Positions 36,673 through 47,700 of a stretch of DNA of 64,000 nt are shown piece by piece. The notes under the pieces are model-generated. The model worked only from the letters and a program-made list of their open reading frames with translations, was not told the DNA's origin and searched no databases. How positions within the stretch are numbered: the stretch's first letter is position 1; every line of letters begins with the position of its first letter. The stretch lies in the NCBI GenBank assembly GCA_013187285.1, contig JABMIG010000127.1, forward strand, positions 1 to 64,000, read 5' to 3'. Origin of the DNA: Cyclotella cryptica (Eukaryota > Bacillariophyta > Thalassiosirophyceae > Thalassiosirales > Thalassiosiraceae). A program made the translations under genes and the position numbers.

Positions 36673-37731
36673 TTACGAAGCAATCATAAGAGGGCCAGCG
36701 TGGCACAGTAAGTTGTAGGTTGTGTTACTTCCAAGATCAAAGGAGTAAGTGGGGTGACGAAGAAGGAAGTCCTTTTTGGGGAAGGTGTGGGCTCGTTTCC
36801 CTTTGGAGTTTGTGACAGCGATGTGGCCTAGCGGAGTGTCAGCGGGAGATAAGGTGAAGGGCCCCCATTTGGGATGGGCGTGAGAGCGTTCCTGCTGCTT
36901 GCACCGGAGAACTTTTTGTCGTAGTGACTCCTCAATCTTAACTCTATTCAATTGGAGGAGTAAGGCTGTGGTCTGCTTATCGTCCTCTTCATAGTCATAC
37001 GGTAGAACCTCACCGGGTGTTGGCGGTGGAATGTCAGCGAGTAGCTCCGCATAAGTCTTCGGATCAAGCCAATCAAACTTGGTTGGTTTGGTGGATTGTA
37101 CGGGGTGAGTGGAGACCGACGATGCCTTCTTCTTCGGTGGCATGTCAAATTTGTCGGTCAGTCGCGACGGTTTTATCTCCATGTCTTCCTGATCATCCAC
37201 TGAATTGGGAGCGATGCTATCAGCTGGTTGGTGAGGAGGTGAGATAGCTGGCGAGCCAAGGGCAACTCTTTTATTACCAGAAGTCCTGGGTGGTGTAACC
37301 CCTTCCATCGCGATGTCTAAAGACTCGTTGTGTTGTTGTTCCATATGCGGCATTGTTACTTTGTAGGGATGGGCAGTTATGATCAGCTCGGAGATGCTAA
37401 TAGGCTGCGGTGTTGGTGAGGGGACGGCAGCGACGCCCCCGTGGTGGAACAAGCAAGGGAGACGATGAGTATGCTCCCGGATCAAGGCGTGCAAACGTAA
37501 GGCAAACTCAGAATCGCTATGGAGTTTCGTACAGACGGTGGATTCGAGGACAGAGAGTGCGGTTTGAGAGAGGAGAGAGGGTAGCGTCGTTAGCGAAGTG
37601 GAAGATCGACTGGAGAGTCCGGACGGATGAGTTCTCGCGGGGTGAAAATGGCCATGGTCGCGGTGTTGTGGCACCATAGACAAGCCTCCACGCTGGATAT
37701 TAAGTCCAGCGTAGGGTCTACAGAGAGGCAT
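36673..37731 (-). CDS. LINE ORF A, gag-like protein of unknown fold
   Basis: 352 residues from an ATG 48 bp inside the 5' end of the element. The first 200 residues are Pro/Ser/His-rich and look disordered. A basic patch DMPPKKKASS follows and might bind nucleic acid. The last 65 residues form a compact segment with WGPFTLSPADTPLGHI and KRAHTFPKKDFLLRHP. A related phrase opens the next frame downstream. No CCHC knuckle or RRM motif was seen. A role as a packaging or RNA-binding protein is inferred from position only. Confidence 0.7.
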   Translation of the reverse strand: MPLCRPYAGLNIQRGGLSMVPQHRDHGHFHPARTHPSGLSSRSSTSLTTLPSLLSQTALSVLESTVCTKLHSDSEFALRLHALIREHTHRLPCLFHHGGVAAVPSPTPQPISISELIITAHPYKVTMPHMEQQHNESLDIAMEGVTPPRTSGNKRVALGSPAISPPHQPADSIAPNSVDDQEDMEIKPSRLTDKFDMPPKKKASSVSTHPVQSTKPTKFDWLDPKTYAELLADIPPPTPGEVLPYDYEEDDKQTTALLLQLNRVKIEESLRQKVLRCKQQERSHAHPKWGPFTLSPADTPLGHIAVTNSKGKRAHTFPKKDFLLRHPTYSFDLGSNTTYNLLCHAGPLMIAS

Positions 37732-37779
37732 TAGTAAGTGTTAATGTGTGATGTGTGACTTTTCCTTGCTCCGAAAAAG

Positions 37780-37799
37780 TACCATGCACACGCCATGGA
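37780..37799. repeat. Right target-site duplication of the LINE (20 bp)
   Basis: Identical to 27720-27739. Next to the 5' end of the element. Confidence 0.95.
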
Positions 37800-37910
37800 T
37801 AAGCTGCGCGCCCCATTACAGCCCACACTAGGTACCACAAATCCGATGGCTCAACTCACACTCAAGACGATGCATGATCATTGAACGCTCTAAAAATCAA
37901 AGGCATTGCG

Positions 37911-39143
37911 ATGTTGTACTCGTCCAGGTTATTGTGGAAAACCCCGACATTTCCAGCACTAGGCGCAGTAACCACATGCGCGATCCTATTTTGTTTTGGC
38001 AGTAACCGTGCCCAGGACTGTCAGAGAGAACGCTGTAGCACAAATCCGACAGAAAAATCACTCATTGCGAAAGGATCATTTTTGCCATGCCATACTGGTT
38101 GCTTTCTTTTGAATAGATCGTTTCGTAGCTCGCAAAACTGTCAGTGTGAAAGCGACAAACTAAATTCGTCATCGATCCCATCGCCTGTGGTTCCCAAACC
38201 GCTTTCTCGATACAAACTACTTCTCTATCGTTCCAAGTTACTGCCTCATTCATTTCTTCCAGTGCCTCGTCTACTCACGCCAAGTGATCCACTATTTGCA
38301 TACCCTGAATTCCAAAAAGGGCTGCGACTACGTCAAGACGACGAGCGTCGTCTCAATCGACTGCTGACATCAACAGAATTGAAAGAGGCCCGTCTTACCC
38401 AAAATCAAGAGCAATTGCATTCCATTCTAAGTCAGATGCACACTTTATTGTATGGAGAAGGGGTAACGCCACAAGTCCGTGAGGATTTCTTGATTCAATA
38501 TGGTTGTACAGGCTTCACCCCTGAAATACTGGAGTATTTAATGGATCTGGGCAGCAAAAGGGGATTTGTTGAGATTGGAGCTGGAAATGGTCAGTGGGCA
38601 AGGGCTTTGACGGATTGTCACGTTGGATATTGCCAAAGAAACGCAAATCAGTCTTCCGACAATTCTTCTGATTCATCGTCCTCGTGGGAATTTGTTCATG
38701 CGTATGACAACATGAAAGATCTTCCGCTGTCACCTAAAATATATCACTCAAAGACAATACCAGCCCACCGGCACTTCTATCCAAATGTAAAGTATTGCCC
38801 TTCGCATACTGATGCCGTGAAGACTTCTGCTTCGCGAGGAAGAGTTTTGTTACTCGTGTTCCCGCCTCCTGGCCCGATGGCAATAGAAACTGTCCAGGCA
38901 TATGTGAATGCTCATGAAGAGAATGACACGGTAGTGTACGTTGGAGAAGGTAGAGGAGGTGCAAACGGTAACAATGAATTGTTTCGTTACTTTTTAGGAA
39001 AACTACCCGTGGGAGATGAACAGATAGCTGGAAACCAGGATGCAGTGATGGAGAAGTGGGTATTATTGAATATCATGGATGTTCGCACCTGTCCCGGTGG
39101 AAAGGGATACGAGAAGATGTTTGTTTTTCAGCGACTTCGATAG
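37911..39143 (+). CDS. SAM-dependent methyltransferase-like protein, membrane or organelle N-terminus
   Basis: A single exon of 410 residues. The open frame begins at a TTG at 37881, but the first ATG is 37911. The N-terminus (MLYSSRLLWKTPTFPALGA then VTTCAILFCFG) is an amphipathic or hydrophobic stretch, so a mitochondrial presequence or a signal anchor is likely. Residues about 218-230 (RGFVEIGAGNGQW) match motif I of class I methyltransferases. HAYDN at about 260 could be the acidic residue of motif II, and RVLLLVFPPPGPMA fits strand 4. The substrate is unknown. The 5' end lies only 111 bp from the LINE border, so its promoter was probably cut by the insertion. Confidence 0.72.
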   Translation: MLYSSRLLWKTPTFPALGAVTTCAILFCFGSNRAQDCQRERCSTNPTEKSLIAKGSFLPCHTGCFLLNRSFRSSQNCQCESDKLNSSSIPSPVVPKPLSRYKLLLYRSKLLPHSFLPVPRLLTPSDPLFAYPEFQKGLRLRQDDERRLNRLLTSTELKEARLTQNQEQLHSILSQMHTLLYGEGVTPQVREDFLIQYGCTGFTPEILEYLMDLGSKRGFVEIGAGNGQWARALTDCHVGYCQRNANQSSDNSSDSSSSWEFVHAYDNMKDLPLSPKIYHSKTIPAHRHFYPNVKYCPSHTDAVKTSASRGRVLLLVFPPPGPMAIETVQAYVNAHEENDTVVYVGEGRGGANGNNELFRYFLGKLPVGDEQIAGNQDAVMEKWVLLNIMDVRTCPGGKGYEKMFVFQRLR

Positions 39144-39489
39144 TATTTCTTGTGTTTGTTCAACAAAATAGGTCATACATTAAATTTCTCTAAGAAGTAA
39201 AACTCTGTAACACCAACTCATGTTTATGATCCCTAAGAAAATGAATGCCAGTATCTACATCACACAACCGAGTCACGACTGCCATATTGAAGTTGTCCAT
39301 TGTTGTGTACACAACTCTCTCGCTACCGTATCATAGAACTTCGTTTGGTAGAATGACTATCTTTTTGAAACCAAATATCATGTCAATTATTGCTCGCAAG
39401 ATTTTCTTTTTAAGTTATTCTGAGCCCAAAATTTGTGTGTGTCATTGGCTTGTGAGCTATAAAGCTACAGTGTCCTGCAAGACAGGCAA

Positions 39490-40055
39490 CTTTGGACTGC
39501 CAGATGGAGTCGTCCAATGTCGTCCGATGTTGTCAGTTGACGTCACTTAAAAATATCGGGTCATTTCATGCCTTCACTACGGGTCGTTAAAAATTTGTCA
39601 GGCGTCACTTGGGCCGTCATTGTGTTGTCAGTGTCGTCACTTGGGTCGTCAAAAGGACTTCACGGTCGTCACAGGTGTCGTCAGTTTGTCTTCACTATGT
39701 TTTTGCTTAGGGTCGTCAGTTGTCTTTGTCGTCACTTTGTTCATCACTATTGTCAGCAGGCAGTTGTATATATACCACGTAGGGGTCGTCAGTGTCGCCA
39801 CGAAGTTTGTCAGTGTCGACCACGAAGGGTCATTAAAATGTCGTTAACTGCCTTCAGTTCGGTCGTCATTTTGTCTTCAGCGCCGTCACTTGGGTCGTCA
39901 TTTTGTCTTCAGTGTCGTCACTTAGGGTCGTCATTTTGTCTTCAGTGTCGTCACATGTTGCCTTCTCATGTCGTCACTTGGTTAGTCACATTAACGAGAT
40001 AATGTAAAAGACGTCAGTTGTCTTCAGTTGTCGTCAGTTGACGTCAGTTATTCGC
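39490..40055. repeat. Degenerate GTCGTCA tandem repeat field
   Basis: GTCGTCACTTGGGTCGTCA, GTTGTCTTCAGTGTCGTCA and related phrases recur more than twenty times in about 560 bp. Open frames in it (for example 39568-40002) are by-products of the repeat. Confidence 0.85.
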
Positions 40056-40638
40056 TCAAAAATCATCCACGTGGCAAACTTGCTTGTCTTGCTGAAAGGA
40101 GGGAACATTTCCGCAGTATGTTCATGAGTAAATCTGCAGATGACACGTCCAGCATCAAAGTACAAATATCTCTAGGACTATATTCAAAGCCTACACCCCA
40201 GGCACAGTCAATCCCCATGTTTTATTGCATTTTCCAGTTGTTGGTTGTTCCAAGATAAGGCATATCTTAACTAAAATTTTCATTCTCATTATGGTAAAAC
40301 TTACCAAAAAAGCAAAATGATTGCACAGCTGGGAACGCTGAGATTTTTCAACCTTTAGGCAAGAATATAGGTAGTCGCATCACTGCATAGGCTAGGTTTG
40401 TTCTCCAGAGCCCCATTGATTGACAATGATTTCAGAGGGCACTCAGACATCTAGTCATCCAAGAAGAGCAACGACATACCCATTAACATCTCATCTCATG
40501 ATAGATAAGTTTTGAATCATCTGACAAAAATTTTCAGAGAACACTACTATTTTGTCGAAGAAAACAGGAATGGTGTGTTGTAATGTTTGAAATGTCCAAT
40601 TTCATTATGCTGAAGGTCAGTGCATTTGATACAATCAA

Positions 40639-41221
40639 AAAGGAGCTCGGAGGAGGAGCTCGGAGGAGGAGCTCGGAGGAGCTCGGAGGAGCTCGGAGGA
40701 GCTTGGAGGAGGAGGAGGAGGAGGAGGAGCTCGGAGGAGCTCGGAGGAGCTCGGAGGAGCTCGGAGGAGCTCGGAGGAGGAGGAGGAGGAGGAGGAGGAG
40801 GAGGAGGAGGAGGAGGAGGAGGAGGAGGAGGAGGAGGAGGAGGAGGAAGGAGGAGGAGGAGGAGGAGGAAGGAGAACGTGGAGGAGGAAGGAGGAGAAGG
40901 AGGAGGAGGAGGAGAAGGAGGAGAAGGAGGAGAAGGAGGAGGAAGGAGGGGAGGAGGAGAAGGGAGGAGAAGGAGGGGAGAAGGAGGAGGAGGAGGAGAA
41001 GGGAGGAGGAAGGAGGGAGGAGAAGGAGGGGAGGAGGAGAAGGGGAGGAGGGAGGAGAAGGAGGAGGGAGGAGAAGGAGGAGGAGGAGAAGGAGGAGGAG
41101 GAGGAGGAGGAGAAGGAGGAGAAGGGAGGGAGAAGGAGGAGAAGGAGGAGAAGGAGGAGAAGGAGGAGAAGGAGGAGAAGGAGGAGGAGGAGGAGCTCCT
41201 CCTTCTCCTCCTTCTCCTCAT
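40639..41221 (+). repeat. Polypurine microsatellite, (GGA)n with GGAGCTC interruptions
   Basis: About 580 bp are almost pure purine on the + strand. GGAGCTC units occupy the first 130 bp, then (GGA)n, then (GGAGAA)n. It ends in a short inverted repeat (GGAGGAGCTCCTCC) that flips to pyrimidine. Open frames in all phases are Glu/Gly/Arg or Ser/Pro runs and are not genes. Confidence 0.95.
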
Positions 41222-44200
41222 GAAATTAAGACTTGTTAATTGCCAATTTGCCTCATGGTGGTACACACCTGTGTGAAGTCCCTAATTGTAATAGTTACTG
41301 ATGATTCCTTGCTGGCTTCAACATACAGGAGATAGCTCCACCATAAGAGCCAACAATGAATGATGCTAAAATCCATTTGAAAATCCAGTGTCTTTCACCT
41401 ACAAACTGTATTGCATGGATACTCCCCAATTATGAAAACAGAAATTGACCCAGTCAGCGAAATTTCATCATACAATCTGAGTGTACCTTCCATTTTTGTA
41501 AGGTGCCACTGTCCACCCTTATTCCTTTAGGACTTGAATCCACTGCTCAATACCCCTGGTGTGATAATGGATCATCTGCAACGGAAGTGTTGATTAGTTG
41601 ATTAATTCTTATGCTATGTTTTCAAGTTTGTTGGCATTCATCTCTACAAGGCAAGTTTGGACTACAAAGTCTCAATGCTGTCATGCCATTATGACTTTTC
41701 TAAAATGCTTACATAATTGTGGTAGCATGCATCCAGACAAAAATGGGTGACAATTCACCAATCTCAATTATAAACATCACATTCCCTCTTGGTATCACTT
41801 CTCGCAACTGAGCATAGTAGAGACTCCATGGGATGGACAGATACTCTGGGAGTCCTTCTTCTGGCAATTACCTCAATTCAATATCTTATTTTGTACGAAC
41901 TGCAATCATAACCATCAAGACAGTTCACTAGTGATATCACAGGCATCAAATGGGAATTTTTTAACTGTATTGAATGTACCCAACTGCTACATTAATTTGC
42001 ATCAGAAGGGTTTGTAATCACTGCTTGGGCATCACACACTGTGACTGTGCATTTGATCTGCTCTTTTGTAACTGAATACTTTGTTGGCACAGTGTTTACC
42101 ATTATTACATCGTCAAGTCAAATAGAGGTGTAGAGTTGATGCATTCAATGGTCAAAAGAAAACAGCACATCTACTGGTTCAAAAAGTAAATGCATTCATG
42201 TTAGAGTTGACAAAATTCAGAGATCAAGATATCAGAGGCTGTTTGTTGCTGGGTAAGTTCTGCCAAAATTGATCTGCTGATTTGCCTGTTGATGACAACA
42301 ACTCACAACTTATTATTGTCCAAAAAACTCCCACCTTTTCAAAAGGGCTTGAGGAGCAGGGTGGCAGTGTGGTCTGGGGTTGTTTGGTTAGACCTTCTAA
42401 AGCAGCACTCTTGACTTAGAAAATATCAAGAAAGACCATGATAGATAGCAAAGTCACAAGCGAACAAGTCAGAGCCCTTTGATTTGCTAGAACTGAGTGA
42501 TGTGCTAGAAAGTAACCACATTCATGATGACTTTGTCAATGATAAAATCTTTGCTTGTGATATTCATATGAGAATGATGATATGGTACAGAATAGTTTTT
42601 TAGACAAGGACTCCAGTAAACAATAGCATGTTTCATGATCAAGACTTCAATTATGAAGATATGTTTATCGTTGAATCCAATGTTCCATTGCGGATAGTGA
42701 TTGAATTGTCCAAGAATTGAATTTAGCATTGGTGCATCAGAAGGAGGAGAAGAATACTGTTGAACAAACTTTGGTAAAGAATAGTACAACAGTCAAGATG
42801 TATCATACTTCATACCTCATAACATGTAAACAAGCCTATTCCTTTCCAGCCCCCATTCAGAAATTGTCCCATTCAGCCAGACCCTTACTCTTGTCATAGT
42901 AATGGCTATATTGAAGCTGTCTCTTGTATAATATACAGTGCTGATGTTTGTACAGTCAGAGAGCAATCGGTTGTATTAACAATCATAATCAGTCAACATG
43001 CCTCCATGACATACTCGAACTGTTGCAATTTTAGCATTTGGGAGGTAAAGAAGTATAATGTGCAGAATCCTTAGACAAGACATTTTGAAATCACAAATAG
43101 AAGAAAGATTGGGGTACATGGAGGTGGAACAAATTTTCTAGCAATAGTTTACAAGTTTTGTTTGAAAGATAGTATTTTGAAGTGTTCACTTTGTCAGATT
43201 TAAAAATAAAGAAAAGGACTTGTACAAATTCAATGCATTGATTGCAAAGAATGTCAATGACCACCACTATTGCAGTGATGGAAGAGATCAGCTTTATCTC
43301 TTGCACATGTGCCTGAATTAACAAATGCTATTTTTCGTATCAAAACATTTTTATCTTGAATGCCTACGACTGGTGTTTTCACTCCAGTTCTCTCAGACCC
43401 TTTGTATTGCACATTATGCATAATGCATAGAATATTAAGCTATAAAAGTCCATACATTCAATGATTGAATAACAGACAGTGGTTGTTCAGTGGATATGAA
43501 TAGTGTAGAGGTTTAGAACAGAATTCCACAATTCATGACACACAAGAACCCAACAATTTGTGACAAACGATTTATTTTAAGCATGTGGTTGGTTCAATTT
43601 ATCTGTAGAGAAATGATGCCATGAAATTTTTCAGAGATTGAAGAAATGGATTAAAAGATCAAATTAACTGTGAGTTACAAACCTGGAATTTCAACAGGAA
43701 TTGGTGGAAGCAGATGTAACTGCTTCTTACAAACAAGTTGAACAAGCAAGTCATTGAATATTGACTACTACAATGTTTGTTAGTTGAGATCCAAAAGTTA
43801 ATACTATCAGATGACACAAGACATCAAAACATCAAGACATCAAATATTTACTGGCAGAAAGATATACAATGTCAATTTCACTTGACTGCAGGTGGAGATT
43901 TTGATAAAGTATTGAATGCACTTTACTTGATGCTATGTAATGGATTGTGATGATGAGACAACTGTCCTTTCACAGATGTACAAATTCAAGTTTTACAGTA
44001 ATGTTTTGTCATCCGAAAGATTTCTGGGGACCATGTATTGTGGCAAGCGTGCAATTTTCACAGTTTGGCATCATTCCTATGCAAAGTATTGACAATCCTC
44101 ATAAAAGTGAGGAAAACCTGATGGGGCAAAGGGAACTCCCCTTATTTTATTGATAATAATTATCTATCCAGAACGGAGTAGGTACTATGCCCAAGAGTAC

Positions 44201-44334
44201 CTTAATAACTATGTACTTACTAAAAATTACAATCTATCTGCATGTACACATATTTAGACAACAAGAAGCCTTGTGCGCATGACTTGATGAACTCACAAGG
44301 CCTTATGTCTTGCAGGACAAAGCAGTGTAAATAG
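41222..44334. other. Gene-poor AT-rich region
   Basis: Only short open frames without domains. No repeat array stands out. It ends at the target duplication of the LTR element. Confidence 0.5.
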
Positions 44335-44339
44335 ATATG
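44335..44339. repeat. Target-site duplication ATATG, left
   Basis: ATATG, repeated at 50711-50715 directly outside the other LTR. Confidence 0.85.
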
Positions 44340-44760
44340 TGACCTAAGCCAGAAAGTATTTAAAAAATCTTGTTGTAGACTTTGCTGACTTTGTTTTTAT
44401 GAGCTTAATACTACTGTACAACTGATGAATGAGATACTAGTTATCTCATGCATAAAAAACACAAATGATCATGGGAGAGATTGGCAGTGATTTGTGGCAG
44501 TTCCATGACTGGCTCATATTCAACTGCCCAAAGGAACTGTCCAATGGGAAGGTTCCTGAGAAGGAAATCCTCCATTGGATATTCAACCTAAGAAAACACC
44601 TACAATGTGTATGGTGGAGTTCTAGGAAGGAAAATCCTATTTGGATATGATTTCTGAGAAACTCATATCTTATGACTTTTGAGTCCTTCCTCTGTATCAA
44701 ACAATGTGAAGGAGACTTATGGAGTTCCAGCTGGAAGCTCCAGATTCTTGGCCTATGTCA
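44340..44760 (-). repeat. 3' LTR of the Ty3/gypsy element
   Basis: Begins TGACCTAAGCC and ends GGCCTATGTCA on the + strand, which gives the TG...CA ends and a short terminal inversion. Nearly identical to 50289-50710. Confidence 0.95.
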
Positions 44761-47700
44761 CTCGCCCCACGAATGGAGGGTCAGGTGAGGTGTGAAAAAC
44801 TTTTCTTTGGAAAGGAAAAATGGGGAGGCCTGTTTTGTGAGTGGAAGACACTTGTTTTGTGTACCGAGTTATACTGGTGATACAAGACTTTCCTGGCTGA
44901 GTAGTGACTACAAAGCATTATTTCAAGCGTAAGTGTTAGTGGAGAGAGGAGTAAGAGTGATTCACTGACATGTTCTTTATTTTAAGTGTCTGTAGTGTCA
45001 AAGTATGGTGTTACTCTCCTAATGTTTAATCTTTCTGATTTTGTTCCGCGGTGAACCCTGATAGTACCATTCGTATGGATTGTCGATATAGTCCAAGGAT
45101 CTTTATGGTATTTGCTTTCTGATTTGCAGAGGATACCTTCTTTGCGAAGAAGTACTCTATCACCAATTTTATAATCCCAATCGACGCGAGACTTGTTTTC
45201 ACGTTCGGTGTTGCGATCGGTTTGGCGTTGCCTATGGTCTCCTATTTTGTTCCAGTCAGCTAGGAAGGGAATGTCAAACAGCATGTCCCTGCCAAATATT
45301 GCTGCACCTGGAGAGGCTTTGAGTACCGTGTGGTATGTGGAGCAAACGGCCCATGCAGCATCTGTGAGGAAGTCTGCTATGTCACTAGGAGCCACTGTAT
45401 TGGCCATGTCTAATTCAGCGGCACGGAGCATTGTCATGATTACTTGATGCATCCGTTCTAGTATTGCGTTTGCTTGGGGGTTCTTGATGCTGGTTGGCTT
45501 ACGCTGATACCGTATGAATCACATAGGGTTTTGAAATTGAGCTTGAACTCGCTTCCATTGTCGTAAATGATTACTTGACAACGTGGGTAACGGCTAAACC
45601 AGATCTTGTTTACTAAAGAGCCAACTTGTGCTGATGATTTATCAAAGTATGCTTCTTTAGGTTTATTATGTGTGTTAGTACCCTTGAGGCCCTTTTACCC
45701 TTGGGAGTAACAGAATTGAATTCAGTTACCGGTAGTTCCACAATTTCGAACCAACTGGTAGCTGGATCTATCATTGTGACACACATAAAGTCAATTTCAG
45801 TGCCGTCTTTGCCCTTGAGAGTGTATGGTCCGATTAGGTCCACACATAGTACCTCCCAGGGGTTTGATACAACCAATTTTGTAGGCAATTTACCGTACTT
45901 ATGTTGGCGTCGTTTGTTGACTTGGCATTTATGACAATTTTTGACAAAGGTGCGGACAGAGTGTCTCAAACCTTTCCAATACATCGCAGCGCGAAGAGTT
46001 TCTTCGAGACCGCTGTCCCTGGATGCTGCAGGTAGTGATGGTACCACTGTACTGCTCGCTGCTGGAGTTCCTGTGGGATGACAAGTTTGCCATCTTTGCA
46101 CAGTACTTGAACATTTTCTACCAGCTGAGGTTTGTATGCCTCCAGCAGGCTGAGTTTGTCCAGCATTTTATCCGTTTGTTGAGCTGCGGCAATCTCCTGA
46201 ACTGTCAGGGGATAGATCGCATTCTCTTCGCTGCGGTTAGCAAACACAAAGTTCATGAGGTCTGAGTGTTGTGCTGGGGATGGGTCCTCTTCTGATTGCA
46301 TAGTGTAATAACACCAGCATTTGGTGAAGGTCATCCAGTTTTCCTTGACGCCCTTTGTTGGACCAAAGTCAAGGCGTGAAATCGCATCCGCAACTGTGTT
46401 GTGGATTCCTTTGATGTACACGATTTCAGGACCATATTCCTCTAGTAATAAACGCCAATGGTAAACCCTGTCACAGGTTAAACCGAGTGCATCTTGCATG
46501 AGGTTCTTGTGGTCTGTGTAGACTACAATAGGCTGGCCCCACAGCATTCCTTTGAATTCTTTGAGTGTTTCAACAATGGCTAGAAGTTCAATTTTGGTTA
46601 CGCTGTATTTTTGCTGACAGACAGAGAGTTTTCTGCTGAAAATGCAATTGGCCGGTTGTTCTGAGTAATGACGGCTCCAAGTTGTCTCTTGGATCCATCA
46701 GTATAGATCTCAAACCCTTTTGAGTAATCAGGGTAGGCCAAGGACACATCTTTGGCGATAGTGGCCTTTACGTCATCGAATGCTTTTGATGTTCCTCAGT
46801 CCATTTCCAGGGTTTCTTTTTAACCTTGAGAAGTTTGGATTGTTTGGTATGACCACACTCGAGACGAGGCTTGTGAGTGGGGCAAGCATTTCGCTGTGCC
46901 GTGCCCAAAGATCTCGATAGTATTGGACCATGCCAAGAAATCTACGGAGGTCTTTGACATTTTTGGGCGGTGTCAGTGCAAGTATCGACTGTACCTTCTT
47001 GGGTTGTGGTTTTATTCCCTCTTGTGAGAGGATGTACCCAAGATATTCTGTTTCAATGGCACAGAAGTTTGATTTGCGAGCATTTACTTTTAGGTTCGCA
47101 TCTTGCAGTCTGGAGAGGACCAATTCCAATTTAGCCAGGTGGTCTTCCAATACATAGTAGATCATCAATGTAAGCTCTTACGAACTCAAGGGTGGCCATT
47201 AGTTCCGTCATTTTCGATTGAAATATGTCCGAGAACCAGCAATTCCCATTGGTAACCTGAGGTAAGAGTACTTACCCCATGGAAATATAATGGTGCAGAT
47301 CTTGGATGCATCTGGATCCAACCTAATGGTGTAGTAGCCCATGTTTAAATCAAGGGCTGTGGCAAAAGTGAAACCTTCTAACTCTTGCATGACTGTACTA
47401 ATTTTAGGTAACGGGAATGGTTTTCTAACTATCCTTTTGTTTACTTCTCTAAAATCACTTAGAAACGTACAGTCTGATCTTTTTTGGTACTATGAACGAT
47501 GGTGAAGCCCATTCAGATGCGGGCTGCCACTGTAGTACCCCTAGGTCACATAGTCTTTTGAGCTCTTTCATGAGAGTCTCTTTTACTGAATGTGGCACTG
47601 GGTAGGCTCTGCCATGGTACGGTTTTGCACCTTCCTTCAGTTCGAAGGAGACAGGCTCAGTATTCCAATCACCTAGTGTACCATCAAAGAGGTCCTCATA

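Larger units (their letters stand above)
27740..37779 (-). mobile_element. LINE-type non-LTR retrotransposon, 10,040 bp, EN-RT-RNase H
   Basis: A perfect 20-bp target-site duplication on both sides fixes the borders and fits target-primed reverse transcription. On the minus strand, in order, lie two gag-like frames, a coiled-coil frame, an APE-type endonuclease, a reverse transcriptase (motif B GLAQGSGASP, motif C LLYVDD), an RNase H and a terminal CCHC-like zinc finger (CPCCGKEDESTTHITRC). It starts 48 bp before the first ATG, so it looks 5'-complete. There is no poly(A) tail; the 3' end reads ATTCGATAT. There are no LTRs. The RT frame is shifted near 31115-31125 and interrupted again at about 30260-30700, so this copy is probably not autonomous. 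The identical duplication suggests a recent insertion. The architecture resembles I-clade LINEs with RNase H, but the length and the three upstream frames are unusual. Confidence 0.95.

Noticed and set aside
39568-40002. 144-codon frame with SLGSSFCLQCRH repeats
   Set aside because: By-product of the GTCGTCA repeat field.
40547-41276. Three frames of 218-239 codons
   Set aside because: Simple translations of the polypurine tract (Arg/Glu/Gly and Ser/Pro runs), not genes.
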